Assembly (NCBI RefSeq): GCF_028204155.1
Contig: NZ_JAQLOI010000003.1
Span: 558,001-622,000 of the forward strand
Direction: 5' to 3'
DNA from: Vibrio algarum
GTDB lineage: Bacteria > Pseudomonadota > Gammaproteobacteria > Enterobacterales > Vibrionaceae
DNA length: 64,000 nucleotides
Every line of letters starts with the position of its first letter. Positions within the stretch are counted from its first letter, which is position 1. Positions 47,850 through 56,536 of this stretch are shown here, in pieces. The notes below the pieces were generated by a model that saw only the letters and a list, made by a program, of their open reading frames with translations, was not told where the DNA came from and did no database searches. Position numbers and translations under genes: made by a program.

Positions 47850-47850
47850 T

Positions 47851-48807
47851 ATGAAAAAGAAACCACTTGCTGTGGTCGCTTTCGGCGGCAATGCCCTGAT
47901 TGATGATAACGACCACTGCTCTATCCATGACCAGTACCAAACCGTTGTTAACAATGTTGGATATCTGGTCGATTTAATCGAAGCGGGTTGGAACTTAGTG
48001 CTCACGCATGGGAATGGTCCTCAAATTGGTTTTATTCTGCGCCGTTCAGAATTAGCTTCAAACGAAGTCTCACCAGTACCCATTGATTACGCCGTTGGGG
48101 ATACTCAGGGTGCTATCGGATATATGTTTCAAAAAGCGCTAAATAATGAGCTTACTCAGCGACAACTAAACTGCCCTGTCGTCACTCTTGTCACTCAAAC
48201 ACGGGTTAACAGAGATGACCCTGCGTTTGATGCACCAAATAAACCCATCGGTGCGTTTATGGATAAATCGATGGCAGAAAAACATGCTGCCGAATTAGGT
48301 TGGCACATAATGGAGGATTCTGGCAGAGGTTGGCGCCGTTGTGTTGCAAGCCCTGCACCACAAGAAATCATTGAGCTGGACAGTATAAAGACCTTATTAC
48401 TTCACGGATCTTTGGTCATTGCCGCTGGTGGTGGCGGTATTCCTGTTGAACGAAATTCAGAAGGGACATTAATAGGCATTGAGGCCGTCATTGACAAAGA
48501 TATAACCTCTGCTTTGCTCGCAACAGAACTCAAAGCTGATTTATTAATCATCCCAACAGGTGTAGAAAAAGTCGCCATTAATTTTGGTAAGAGTGACGAA
48601 CAATGGCTAGATAATCTCGATTATTCTAAAGCCAAAATGCTCAGTGAACAGGGCCAATTTGGCGAAGGTTCAATGAAACCAAAAGTAGATGCTGTACTTC
48701 AGTTTTTGGACGGAAATGAAGGTGGAACCGGCTTGATTACAAAAGCAAATACACTTATGCAAGCCATTAAAGGAAACACAGGTACGTGGATTCGAAATAA
48801 TCCGTAA
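47851..48807 (+). CDS. Carbamate kinase
   Basis: Amino-acid-kinase-fold enzyme of 318 residues that makes ATP from carbamoyl phosphate and ADP. The start at 47851 (MKKKPLAVVAFGGNALIDD) follows AGGATAG and lies just after the DUF1116 stop. Motifs are GGNALID, LVLTHGNGPQIGFILRRSE, PIDYAVGDTQGAIGYMF, VIAAGGGGIPV and GSMKPKVDAVLQFL. It is comparable to ArcC and to YbcF/AllK, which serves the allantoin pathway in E. coli. Position fixes its role as the energy-conserving step of this operon. Confidence 0.92.
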   Translation: MKKKPLAVVAFGGNALIDDNDHCSIHDQYQTVVNNVGYLVDLIEAGWNLVLTHGNGPQIGFILRRSELASNEVSPVPIDYAVGDTQGAIGYMFQKALNNELTQRQLNCPVVTLVTQTRVNRDDPAFDAPNKPIGAFMDKSMAEKHAAELGWHIMEDSGRGWRRCVASPAPQEIIELDSIKTLLLHGSLVIAAGGGGIPVERNSEGTLIGIEAVIDKDITSALLATELKADLLIIPTGVEKVAINFGKSDEQWLDNLDYSKAKMLSEQGQFGEGSMKPKVDAVLQFLDGNEGGTGLITKANTLMQAIKGNTGTWIRNNP

Positions 48808-48856
48808 TTGAATCGTATCAATTACAACCTTATCAATTATTTATGGAACATATAAT

Positions 48857-49246
48857 ATGTCGAAAACAACTCTTTTGGCCGTTAATGGCACTTTAATGCA
48901 CGGTCTAGAACTCAACTCAAACCTGACTAATGTCGGTGGGAAGTTTATCCGTGAGGATAAAACTGAACCACATTACCGTCTTTGGTCAATTAATGACAAA
49001 CACCCAGCGATGATTCGCACCAAAGAAAAAAACAACTGTGTCGCTTTGGAACTATGGGAGCTGCCTATGGAAGCATTTGCCACTGTGCTGAGCAATGAGC
49101 CAGCAGGATTATCAATAGGAAAAGTAACACTAGCAAATGGAACCATAGTGCTTGGTGTATTAGGCGAACCATGGTTAGTCGAAGGGCAACTAGAGATAAC
49201 AGAGACAGGTGGTTGGAGAAACTACATTGCAACTAAAGAAGAATAA
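48857..49246 (+). CDS. Free-standing allophanate-hydrolase C-terminal domain (AtzF_C-like)
   Basis: Protein of 129 residues matching the C-terminal domain of AtzF-type allophanate hydrolase, a gamma-glutamylcyclotransferase-like fold: LLAVNGTLMHGLELNSNL, HYRLWSINDKHPAMIR, LSNEPAGLSIGKVTL and VLGVLGEPWLVEGQLEITE. The amidase domain that normally precedes it is absent from the window. In full-length enzymes this domain helps process or hold carboxylated urea intermediates and assemble the enzyme (family knowledge). Here it may support a product of the biuret-hydrolase-like enzyme (inference). Confidence 0.8.
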   Translation: MSKTTLLAVNGTLMHGLELNSNLTNVGGKFIREDKTEPHYRLWSINDKHPAMIRTKEKNNCVALELWELPMEAFATVLSNEPAGLSIGKVTLANGTIVLGVLGEPWLVEGQLEITETGGWRNYIATKEE

Positions 49247-49350
49247 GCTAAGCACGACTAACAAGAGCGATAACGTCCTTTCGATCAATAAATAGACGTG
49301 ATTTAACCGCTTTTCTATACAAATCAAAACTGAACATCGTCGAGGTACTT

Positions 49351-50910
49351 ATGAGTACAGCAAATATCAAACCAAAACTATGGGCACCAGGTGATTGGAA
49401 CGCCTTCTTTGGCTTATTTACAAATATTTTATTAAACGTATTAGTCTTAACTGGGCTTTCTCTTTATGTCGTTAACTTACCAAGTGATTTGGTATTCGGG
49501 CGTATTCTTCCTGCTCTTGGCATCGCATTACCATTAGGTAATATGTTCTATGCGTACATGGCCTATAAAAAAAGCCAGGAAGAAGACAGAAATGATGTTA
49601 CAGCCTTACCATATGGTCCCAGCGTACCTCATATGTTCATCGTGGTTTTTCTGGTCATGTTGCCCACTTACTTACAGACAAAAGATCCTATTCTTGCCTG
49701 GCAGTTGGGGTTAATCTGGGCATTAATCATCGGGATCATTGTTCTAATCGGTGCATTTGTTGGCCCTACTATCCGTAAATATACGCCACGTGCCGCTATG
49801 CTCGGTACACTGGCCGGTATTTCAATTGCCTTCATTTCGATGCGCCCTGCCTTCCAGATGTATGAACAACCTTGGATTGCTCTTATTTGCTTCGGTATCA
49901 TCCTCCTAGGCTGGCTCGGCAATGTCCGTATGCCCTTCGGTGTTCCTGCAGGTCTTGCTGCGGTTATCGTCGGAATGGTTCTAGCTTGGACCGCAGTATT
50001 CCTTGGTTACAGTGATATCATGGTTCCGACAGAAGTAGGAAAAGCCATGAGTCAGTTTAACATTTACCTGCCTTCTTTCTCTGGGGATGTTTTTGCTGTC
50101 CCTATGGGTAAAGTCTGGCCATTACTAGTCACTGCTATTCCACTAGGTATCTATAACTTCACAGAAGCAATCAATAATGTTGAATCTGCATCTGCAGCAG
50201 GTGACGATTATGACCTACGAAAAGTGCTTTTAGCCGATGGTGGTGGTGCTGTTATTGGTTCATTCCTAGGCTCACCTTTCCCTCCTGCCGTTTATATCGG
50301 TCACCCTGGTTGGAAAGCGGTTGGAGGCAGGATTGGTTATTCCCTAGCGACTGGATTCTGTGTTGCTACTGTTTGTTTTCTTGGTTTGGCCGCTCTGTTA
50401 CTTTCAATTATACCGTTGGTCGCCATTTTACCTATTTTGTTGTTTATCGGTTTGGTTATTGGTGCTCAAGCTTTCCAAGCAACTCCGCGAGCCCATGCTC
50501 CCGCAATTATTCTAGCCATTATTCCAAGTATTGCTGAATGGGCAAAAACTCAGGTTGATGGCGCATTGTTTGCGGCTGGAACCAATTATACCGATGTAGG
50601 ATTTGCTAATTTAGCTCAAAACAATGTTCTCTATCATGGTGTAGAAACATTAGGTGGTGGTTCAATTCTGGCTGGTTTAATGCTTGGCGCTATTGCTGTA
50701 TTCATCATTGAAAAACGTTTCAATTGGGCCGCGGTTTATGCAGGTATTGCTGCTATCTTGTCCTTCTTTGGGTTTATTCATGGTTCACAACTCGCATGGA
50801 ATGCTAGTCCATCGGTAACATTTGGTTACGCAGGTTTAGCTCTCCTTCTTTGGGTAATGTGTAGCAAAGAAGAAGGCCCGGTAAATTGGTCTCCGATAGA
50901 CAAAGACTAA
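49351..50910 (+). CDS. NCS2/AzgA-type purine or ureide permease
   Basis: Inner-membrane transporter of 519 residues with about 12-14 hydrophobic segments. TALPYGPSVPHMFIVVFLVM (about 87-106) corresponds to the nucleobase-permease TALPYG motif, and ESASAAGDDYDLRKVLLADG (about 276-295) to the conserved central motif of AzgA-like carriers. As last gene of the ureide operon it probably imports the pathway's starting compound, a purine, cyclic ureide or breakdown product. E. coli similarly has a YbbY permease with its allantoin genes. Confidence 0.82.
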   Translation: MSTANIKPKLWAPGDWNAFFGLFTNILLNVLVLTGLSLYVVNLPSDLVFGRILPALGIALPLGNMFYAYMAYKKSQEEDRNDVTALPYGPSVPHMFIVVFLVMLPTYLQTKDPILAWQLGLIWALIIGIIVLIGAFVGPTIRKYTPRAAMLGTLAGISIAFISMRPAFQMYEQPWIALICFGIILLGWLGNVRMPFGVPAGLAAVIVGMVLAWTAVFLGYSDIMVPTEVGKAMSQFNIYLPSFSGDVFAVPMGKVWPLLVTAIPLGIYNFTEAINNVESASAAGDDYDLRKVLLADGGGAVIGSFLGSPFPPAVYIGHPGWKAVGGRIGYSLATGFCVATVCFLGLAALLLSIIPLVAILPILLFIGLVIGAQAFQATPRAHAPAIILAIIPSIAEWAKTQVDGALFAAGTNYTDVGFANLAQNNVLYHGVETLGGGSILAGLMLGAIAVFIIEKRFNWAAVYAGIAAILSFFGFIHGSQLAWNASPSVTFGYAGLALLLWVMCSKEEGPVNWSPIDKD

Positions 50911-50928
50911 TCTCATTAAAAATACGAT

Positions 50929-51007
50929 TTCACCCTTTCAAGACAACATTTGTTCTTTTTCTTGAAAGGGTGAAGTAGGTAAAACTACCCACCCTTTTTT
51001 TCCATAA
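50929..51007 (+). terminator. Overlapping hairpins after the permease gene
   Basis: TTCACCCTTTCAAG (50929-50942) pairs perfectly with CTTGAAAGGGTGAA (50961-50974). The same GGGTG plus following GTAG can instead pair with CTAC...CACCC just downstream (ending about 51000), and that second hairpin is followed by seven Ts. The two structures are mutually exclusive, so this is either a stacked terminator or an attenuator. Confidence 0.6.
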
Positions 51008-51202
51008 AACCAGCACCATCTATTTTCAATCTCTCCTATACTTTCCCCATTCCAGTGCAGTTTGACTCAAATGAGTAAGACGTCTTGATTAAATGTTATC
51101 AATAACAATATAACCTGTTGATTTTGAACGAGGCAAACATGGACTAATACTTGCAAGTATCGCCTTTTATTTCAATAAGTTAAAAACATAACAAGGGAAT
51201 AT

Positions 51203-52948
51203 ATGTATAAAAAAACAATCACGTCAGTTGGCTTATTTTTTCTTTCCGTCAATGCCAGTGCCACGTCACAAGTCGCTGATTCTGTTGCTCCAGAGTTAAC
51301 AAGCAAAGTGACGGCAAAAAAGGCCGTTATCGCAAACGAATATATGGTTGCAGCAGCAAACCCGTTGGCTGCTCAAGCTGGCTATGACGTGCTAAAAAGT
51401 GGTGGTAATGCTGCTGATGCTTTGGTGGCAGTGCAAACGGTATTAGGTTTGGTTGAGCCACAATCTTCTGGGTTAGGTGGTGGTGCATTTTTGGTTTACT
51501 ACGATGCTAAATCCAAAAAAATCACCACATTTGATGGCAGAGAAACCGCACCATTAGCCGCTCGTCCCGAGCTATTTCAAGATGAACAGGGAAAGCCTTT
51601 AAAGTTCTATGATGCTGTTGTTGGTGGCCGTTCAGTTGGTACTCCAGGTACGGTGAAGCTGCTTGCGACAATGCATGAAAAATATGGTCAAAAAAGTTGG
51701 TCAGAGCTATTTATACCTGCAACTAAAATGGCAACCGATGGTTTTACCGTGTCGGAACGCTTGGCCTCTTCTATCGCAAAAGACAAAGACCGCTTAGCTC
51801 GCTACCCAGATACTAAAGCTTATTTTTTTGAATCAGACGGAACGCCTTTAAAAGAAGGTACTACATTAAAGAACCCAGCTTATGCGAAAACACTAACAAC
51901 ACTAGCAAAAGAGGGCGAAAGCGCATTCTATCAAGGTCAAATTGCCAAAGATATCATCGCGAAGGTAACTGGTATTACTGATAACCCTGGTTATCTATCG
52001 CAAACTGATTTTACAAATTACACCGTTGTAGAAAGAGAAACCACCTGTGCTCCATACCGTCAATACAATATCTGTGGCATGGGACCACCAAGCTCTGGGG
52101 CACTCACTGTCGGGCAGATCATGGGGATTTCAAGTCGATTTGATATAGCAAAAATGGGGCCTGAAGATCCAGTTTCTTGGCAGATTATAGGTGATGCCTC
52201 ACGATTAGCGTTTGCCGATAGAGGAAGGTACATGGCGGATTCAGATTTCGTACCCGTACCGGAAGGCTTACTAGACCCCGATTATCTTGCTAGCCGGTCT
52301 TGGTTAATCAAAAAAGGTAAGGCACTAGAAAGCGTCAACGCTGGTGAACCACCATGGGAAGGTAAAATCGCTCTGGCTGATGACCAATCGATCGAGTTAC
52401 CTAGTACAACTCATTTAGTCATTGTGGATAAAGAAAGCAACATAATCTCAATGACGAGCACTGTGGAAAACGGGTTTGGGTCTCGAGTCATGAGCAACGG
52501 CTTTATTCTCAATAATGAACTCACAGATTTTTCATTTGCGACTTATAAAAATGGCTATCCAATCGCTAATCGCCTAGAACCAGGAAAACGTCCCCGCTCT
52601 TCTATGGCTCCAACTATCGTAATGAAAGATGGCGAACCCTACATGGCGGTAGGCTCACCAGGAGGTTCTCGTATCATTGGCTATGTCGCGCAAACCTTGA
52701 TAGCGCACCTTGATTGGGGAATGGATATACAACAGGCTATAGATATGCCACATATGGTGAATCGTTTTGGAACTTACGATCTTGAACAAGGTACGTCGGC
52801 TGAAAACTTTAAAGAACCGCTAGAAAAAATGGGCTTTAAGGTTAATATCCGAGACTTAAATTCTGGCCTGCATGCTATTTTATTCAAAGATGGACAGTTA
52901 ATTGGTGGCGCAGATCCTCGACGTGAAGGCGTCGCCCTAGGTGACTAA
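51203..52948 (+). CDS. ggt: Gamma-glutamyltranspeptidase
   Basis: Periplasmic Ntn-hydrolase precursor of 581 residues with a signal peptide (about 1-20, ending SASA). Autocleavage is predicted before Thr402 in LPSTTHLVIVD, giving the large and small subunits. Other family motifs are GGNAADALVAVQTVLGLVEP, SSGLGGGAFLVYYD, RETAP (substrate-binding Arg) and GSPGGSRIIGYV near the C-terminus. It cleaves glutathione and transfers the gamma-glutamyl group. No partner gene is adjacent; AAGGGAA precedes the ATG. Confidence 0.95.
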   Translation: MYKKTITSVGLFFLSVNASATSQVADSVAPELTSKVTAKKAVIANEYMVAAANPLAAQAGYDVLKSGGNAADALVAVQTVLGLVEPQSSGLGGGAFLVYYDAKSKKITTFDGRETAPLAARPELFQDEQGKPLKFYDAVVGGRSVGTPGTVKLLATMHEKYGQKSWSELFIPATKMATDGFTVSERLASSIAKDKDRLARYPDTKAYFFESDGTPLKEGTTLKNPAYAKTLTTLAKEGESAFYQGQIAKDIIAKVTGITDNPGYLSQTDFTNYTVVERETTCAPYRQYNICGMGPPSSGALTVGQIMGISSRFDIAKMGPEDPVSWQIIGDASRLAFADRGRYMADSDFVPVPEGLLDPDYLASRSWLIKKGKALESVNAGEPPWEGKIALADDQSIELPSTTHLVIVDKESNIISMTSTVENGFGSRVMSNGFILNNELTDFSFATYKNGYPIANRLEPGKRPRSSMAPTIVMKDGEPYMAVGSPGGSRIIGYVAQTLIAHLDWGMDIQQAIDMPHMVNRFGTYDLEQGTSAENFKEPLEKMGFKVNIRDLNSGLHAILFKDGQLIGGADPRREGVALGD

Positions 52949-52982
52949 GCTGGTATAAAAACATCAATAAAAAAATAATGTC

Positions 52983-53035
52983 ATGCCCGTAAACTAGGTC
53001 TTCTCTTGTTAGAGAGTTCCCTATCTTACGGGCAT
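52983..53035. terminator. Shared convergent terminator hairpin
   Basis: Stem ATGCCCGTAA / TTACGGGCAT between the convergent ggt and the hypothetical gene at 53071. On the minus strand a long T run follows about six bases later, so it best serves the hypothetical gene. Confidence 0.65.
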
Positions 53036-53070
53036 GGCATGAGTGATATCTACATAAGGCAAAAAATATA

Positions 53071-53541
53071 TCAGTCTACTTGGCAATCAATATTGTCTAA
53101 CCATTGCTTAGCTTCTGATGCATTTTCAGATAGGCTTAAAATACATCTCAATGAGTTGTCATGATTAACGCCATTTCTTTCTATCTGAAACGTATGCTCT
53201 CCCACTTTCTCTACCAGATTATTAACCAAATCAAGATCTTTTCTGACCGTGCCAGCCGTGGTCTGCTTAACTAAGCTTTTCACCAATCTTTTGAACATGG
53301 TTTCCGATTCTTTTACATATCGTTTATCTTCGATTGATGTGGTAATCAATAACGCCTTTACTTCTTCATTATGGTGGCAAATATAATAAGCATAGCCATT
53401 CGAATTCATCATGTTATTTGGGTCAACTTTGAGTAATTCGCTAAGAAATATGGTGCCTTCTTGTACGCTAATTCTGCTGCGTACCGGTTTTAGACCAAAC
53501 TCTGATAAATAACGTGTTGTTCCTTGAATTGTCCAGCCCAT
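53071..53541 (-). CDS. Conserved-looking hypothetical protein
   Basis: Soluble protein of 156 residues (MGWTIQGTTRYLSEFGLKPV at the start) with no signal peptide or membrane segment and no family I recognise. It is mixed alpha/beta in appearance, with a basic central region (residues about 75-110) and an acidic end. It stands alone between two convergent or divergent neighbours and has its own terminator. The composition looks like a real gene rather than a chance frame. Confidence 0.55.
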   Translation of the reverse strand: MGWTIQGTTRYLSEFGLKPVRSRISVQEGTIFLSELLKVDPNNMMNSNGYAYYICHHNEEVKALLITTSIEDKRYVKESETMFKRLVKSLVKQTTAGTVRKDLDLVNNLVEKVGEHTFQIERNGVNHDNSLRCILSLSENASEAKQWLDNIDCQVD

Positions 53542-53722
53542 GTGTCACCTCGGTTCATAATAAAAATGTGATCTAACCACGTAAACTGGGTTGTATATAG
53601 CTCGAAATTTACATACTGAAATCTCATATATGAAAACCGATGGTTTTACATAACGATGATCACGGTGGAGGTTATATGAACAAAGAGAAAGATGACGAAT
53701 GCTAAAACTAACCCTAGCTTGT

Positions 53723-53749
53723 AAAAACGGCTTCGCTTAGAGCGTTTTT
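53723..53749 (+). terminator. Small terminator-like hairpin before the short lipoprotein
   Basis: AAAAACG / CGTTTTT arms around a 13-base loop, T-rich on the 3' side. It lies 18 bases after a nine-codon open frame with a good ribosome site (53676-53705), so it might end a short transcript. Confidence 0.45.
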
Positions 53750-53812
53750 GTTTTCGTGATATTGGCAAAGTGATAAGCTCAAGTTTAATTTTGATAGCCT
53801 TAGACATTAACG

Positions 53813-54022
53813 ATGAATAACAGAAACTCTATATTAGCCCTATTTCTCTGCACTACTCTATTTGCCTGCTCTGCAACGCACAAAGAACAGATAAAAAAAG
53901 ACGCCAGTGAAGTAGGTAAAGCAACGAAAGATGCAACAACTGCCATCGGGCATGCCACACGAGACGCAACACGTGAGACTGGACACTTCTTTCGAGACTT
54001 AACTAAAGAACTCACCGAGTAA
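53813..54022 (+). CDS. Small entericidin-like lipoprotein
   Basis: Protein of 69 residues. Residues 1-18 are a lipoprotein signal with lipobox LFAC (Cys19, followed by SATHKEQ). The remainder is a short charged helix rich in Lys, Asp and Thr with DATT/DATR repeats. Size and layout resemble entericidins and other small envelope lipoproteins, without clear orthology. It ends 194 bases before phoA, with a terminator between. Confidence 0.7.
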   Translation: MNNRNSILALFLCTTLFACSATHKEQIKKDASEVGKATKDATTAIGHATRDATRETGHFFRDLTKELTE

Positions 54023-54072
54023 TCTGTGATGTAAGGTATAAATTCAACAGCATTAAACAAAGCATTCTATCA

Positions 54073-54108
54073 ATAGATATTTAATATCTATCGTGTGATA
54101 TTAATATC
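54073..54108. promoter_or_regulatory. Two adjacent AT-rich palindromes upstream of phoA
   Basis: ATAGATAT-TTA-ATATCTAT (54073-54091) and GATATTAATATC (54097-54108). They lie upstream of the terminator-like hairpin. They could be regulator sites or simply AT-rich symmetric DNA; no PhoB box was recognised. Confidence 0.35.
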
Positions 54109-54131
54109 ATTTTCAGATACCCCCTTCAGTG

Positions 54132-54166
54132 AAAATACGGGCTCTTTCGAGTATCGACCGTATTTT
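54132..54166 (+). terminator. Terminator between the small lipoprotein and phoA
   Basis: Nine-base-pair stem AAAATACGG / CCGTATTTT with a T tail. It separates the lipoprotein transcript from phoA, whose ATG lies 50 bases further on. Confidence 0.75.
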
Positions 54167-54215
54167 TGATCTTTATATAAAAGGTCTTATTTTCTCTAGT
54201 TGAAGGGTACCATTT

Positions 54216-55598
54216 ATGAAATTGAACACCATTACTTTAGCCACAATCATCGCACTAACAAGCTCTAGTCAAGTTATGTCTTCCCCTAATTTTGCATTAG
54301 CTCAAGCAGAAACGGCTAAGCCTAAAAACGTCATTGTATTTATTGGTGACGGCATGGGGTTGGGACAAATTGAAATTGCTCGTCATATGGAATATGGCAA
54401 AGACGGTTCTCATTTCATTGAATCACTACCCAACGTCGCCTTGGTTAAAACTTATTCTGCGAACAAGCAAGTCACTGATTCTGCCGCTGCTGGTACCGCA
54501 ATAGCAACGAGCGTAAAAACGAACAACGGCGCTATCGGTGTTGACTCACAAGGCATTGAAGTGGATAGCGTTCTAGATGATTTCCAAAAATCTGGCCGTA
54601 AAGTTGGGGTAATCTCGACCAACACCGTTACAGACGCAACACCAGCAGCATTTACGGCAAGCGTCGCTGATCGTTATCAAGGCCAACCAGCTGCTGCACG
54701 CCAAATGCTTGAGCATGAATATGATGTGTTGTTAGGCGGTGGATCAAAATATTTCGGACCAAAAAAACAAGACGGGATCGATCTCCTACCTAAGTTTGAG
54801 CAAACTGGATACACCATTGTAAAAGATAAAGACCAACTCGCAGCTGTAGAAGATGCGGACAAGCTTTTAGGTTTATTCAATTCAACTTATATGAACTACA
54901 AATTGGATCGTGATGATTTAGGGAGTAATGAACCTAGCCTAGAGTTAATGACCGAAAAGGCTATCAACATCCTTGAAAAAGACAAAGATGGTTTCTTCCT
55001 AATGGTTGAAGGCGCTCGAATTGACCACGCGGCACATGCCGCTGATATTACCGGTGTATGGAAAGAATTTATGGAGTTTGACCGTACTGTCAAACAAACT
55101 GTGAATTGGGCTGCTAATAGAAATGACACACTTATCGTGGTTTTAGCGGATCATGAAACAATGGGCCTATCCGTTACCGAACCAATGGACATATCTGGCC
55201 TAAAAAACATTACCGTTTCACCAGAGTTCATGGCAGGAAAACTCACTAAAGCCGCTGACGGGAAAAGTTTTGAACCTGATTCTATTAAAGCCGTATTCAA
55301 AGAGTATGCAGGTTTTGAAGTTACCGATGAACAAGTTAATGAATTAAATTCTCACATGGTGAGTTCAAAAGGCAAACTGAAGTATCAATACAAACTCGGT
55401 TGGGAAATTGGCTCAATAATAGCCGCGCATTATCAAGCGGGTGTTATAGATCGTTCTGTTCGAGAAGCTTCTAGTACCGGTGGTCACTCAAGCAACATGG
55501 TACCATTGTTTGCTGCGGGACCTGGTTCTCAATATTTCGAAGGCGTCTTAAACAATACAGACGTACCTAAGTTAATTCGAAGCCTTACTCAAAAATAG
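54216..55598 (+). CDS. phoA: Alkaline phosphatase (PhoA family)
   Basis: Periplasmic phosphomonoesterase of 460 residues with a signal peptide (about 1-30). The metal/nucleophile motifs are VIVFIGDGMG (first metal Asp), VTDSAAAGTAIATSVKTNNG (nucleophile Ser), EGARIDHAAHAAD and VLADHETMG (metal ligands), and the late SSTGGHSSNMVP His. Note the AAAGTA version rather than E. coli's AASATA around the nucleophile, common in marine PhoA proteins. It releases phosphate from organic esters and is usually PhoB controlled; no convincing Pho box was seen here. Confidence 0.92.
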   Translation: MKLNTITLATIIALTSSSQVMSSPNFALAQAETAKPKNVIVFIGDGMGLGQIEIARHMEYGKDGSHFIESLPNVALVKTYSANKQVTDSAAAGTAIATSVKTNNGAIGVDSQGIEVDSVLDDFQKSGRKVGVISTNTVTDATPAAFTASVADRYQGQPAAARQMLEHEYDVLLGGGSKYFGPKKQDGIDLLPKFEQTGYTIVKDKDQLAAVEDADKLLGLFNSTYMNYKLDRDDLGSNEPSLELMTEKAINILEKDKDGFFLMVEGARIDHAAHAADITGVWKEFMEFDRTVKQTVNWAANRNDTLIVVLADHETMGLSVTEPMDISGLKNITVSPEFMAGKLTKAADGKSFEPDSIKAVFKEYAGFEVTDEQVNELNSHMVSSKGKLKYQYKLGWEIGSIIAAHYQAGVIDRSVREASSTGGHSSNMVPLFAAGPGSQYFEGVLNNTDVPKLIRSLTQK

Positions 55599-55613
55599 TT
55601 TGTAAAATAGAAT

Positions 55614-55646
55614 AAGCCTCACTGGATAGATATTCAGTTGAGGCTT
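55614..55646. terminator. Bidirectional terminator between phoA and fghA
   Basis: AAGCCTCACTG pairs with CAGTTGAGGCTT, with one bulged base, between two convergent genes. Confidence 0.75.
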
Positions 55647-55663
55647 TGTGAATCGATTAGTTG

Positions 55664-56503
55664 CTACTTTTTAAGATATTTAGCATGGAAGCGCAAATGG
55701 CTCTCAATAAAGCTAGAGATAAAATAATAACTGTGGTCATAACCTTCGCGATAATTGATCTGTATCGGGAAATCTTTGAGTTTGGCGATAGATTGTAAAT
55801 GCTCCGTTTTAAGCTGCTCTTTTAAAAACTCATCAGCAAGGCCTTGATCGACTAAAGCAGGAACAAAGTCGGTCGCGTCACTCAGTAAAATGCTCGCATC
55901 ATAATCTCGCCATAACGCTTTATCACGTCCAAGATAGGCAGCAAAAGCTTTTTTACCCCATGGGGTTATAGATGGGTGACAAATTGGACTAAATGCCGAT
56001 ACTGATTGATAGGCAGCTGCGTTTCGCAATGCCACGACAAGTGCACCGTGTCCTCCCATAGAATGCCCTGAAATCGAACGCTTATCTGTTACAGGAAACG
56101 TCGATTCAATCAACGCTGGTAACTCTTCAACCACATAGTCATACATGTGGTAATGCTTATTCCACGGCTCTTGAGTTGCATTAAGATAAAAGCCGGCACC
56201 TTGGCCAAGATCATAGCTATCTGCATCGGCTACGTCTTTCCCCCTAGGGCTAGTATCGGGAGCAACAATCGCTATTCCCAGCTCAGACGCCAGCAACTGT
56301 ATGCCCGATTTCTGCATAAAATTTTCATCCGTACAAGTAAGCCCCGATAGCCAATACAAGACGGGAACTTTCTCTCCATTTGACGCTTGTGGCGGTAAAT
56401 AGATAGCAAATTGCATCTGACAATTTAGCACTTTAGAATGGTGACTATAGCGTTTATGCCACCCACCAAAACTCTTGTTCACGCTTGTATTCTCAATCGA
56501 CAC
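55664..56503 (-). CDS. fghA: S-formylglutathione hydrolase
   Basis: Esterase-D-type serine hydrolase of 279 residues that splits S-formylglutathione to formate and glutathione, the second step of formaldehyde detoxification. The nucleophile elbow is GHSMGGHGAL (Ser near residue 150), followed by the catalytic Asp region and EGYDHSYYFI (His). WLSGLTCTDENFMQKSG is a family signature. It lies 33 bases downstream of the dehydrogenase gene, in one operon. Confidence 0.95.
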   Translation of the reverse strand: MSIENTSVNKSFGGWHKRYSHHSKVLNCQMQFAIYLPPQASNGEKVPVLYWLSGLTCTDENFMQKSGIQLLASELGIAIVAPDTSPRGKDVADADSYDLGQGAGFYLNATQEPWNKHYHMYDYVVEELPALIESTFPVTDKRSISGHSMGGHGALVVALRNAAAYQSVSAFSPICHPSITPWGKKAFAAYLGRDKALWRDYDASILLSDATDFVPALVDQGLADEFLKEQLKTEHLQSIAKLKDFPIQINYREGYDHSYYFISSFIESHLRFHAKYLKK

Positions 56504-56536
56504 TTATCTCATTCCTCTGTCTGCTTTGACTTATGA

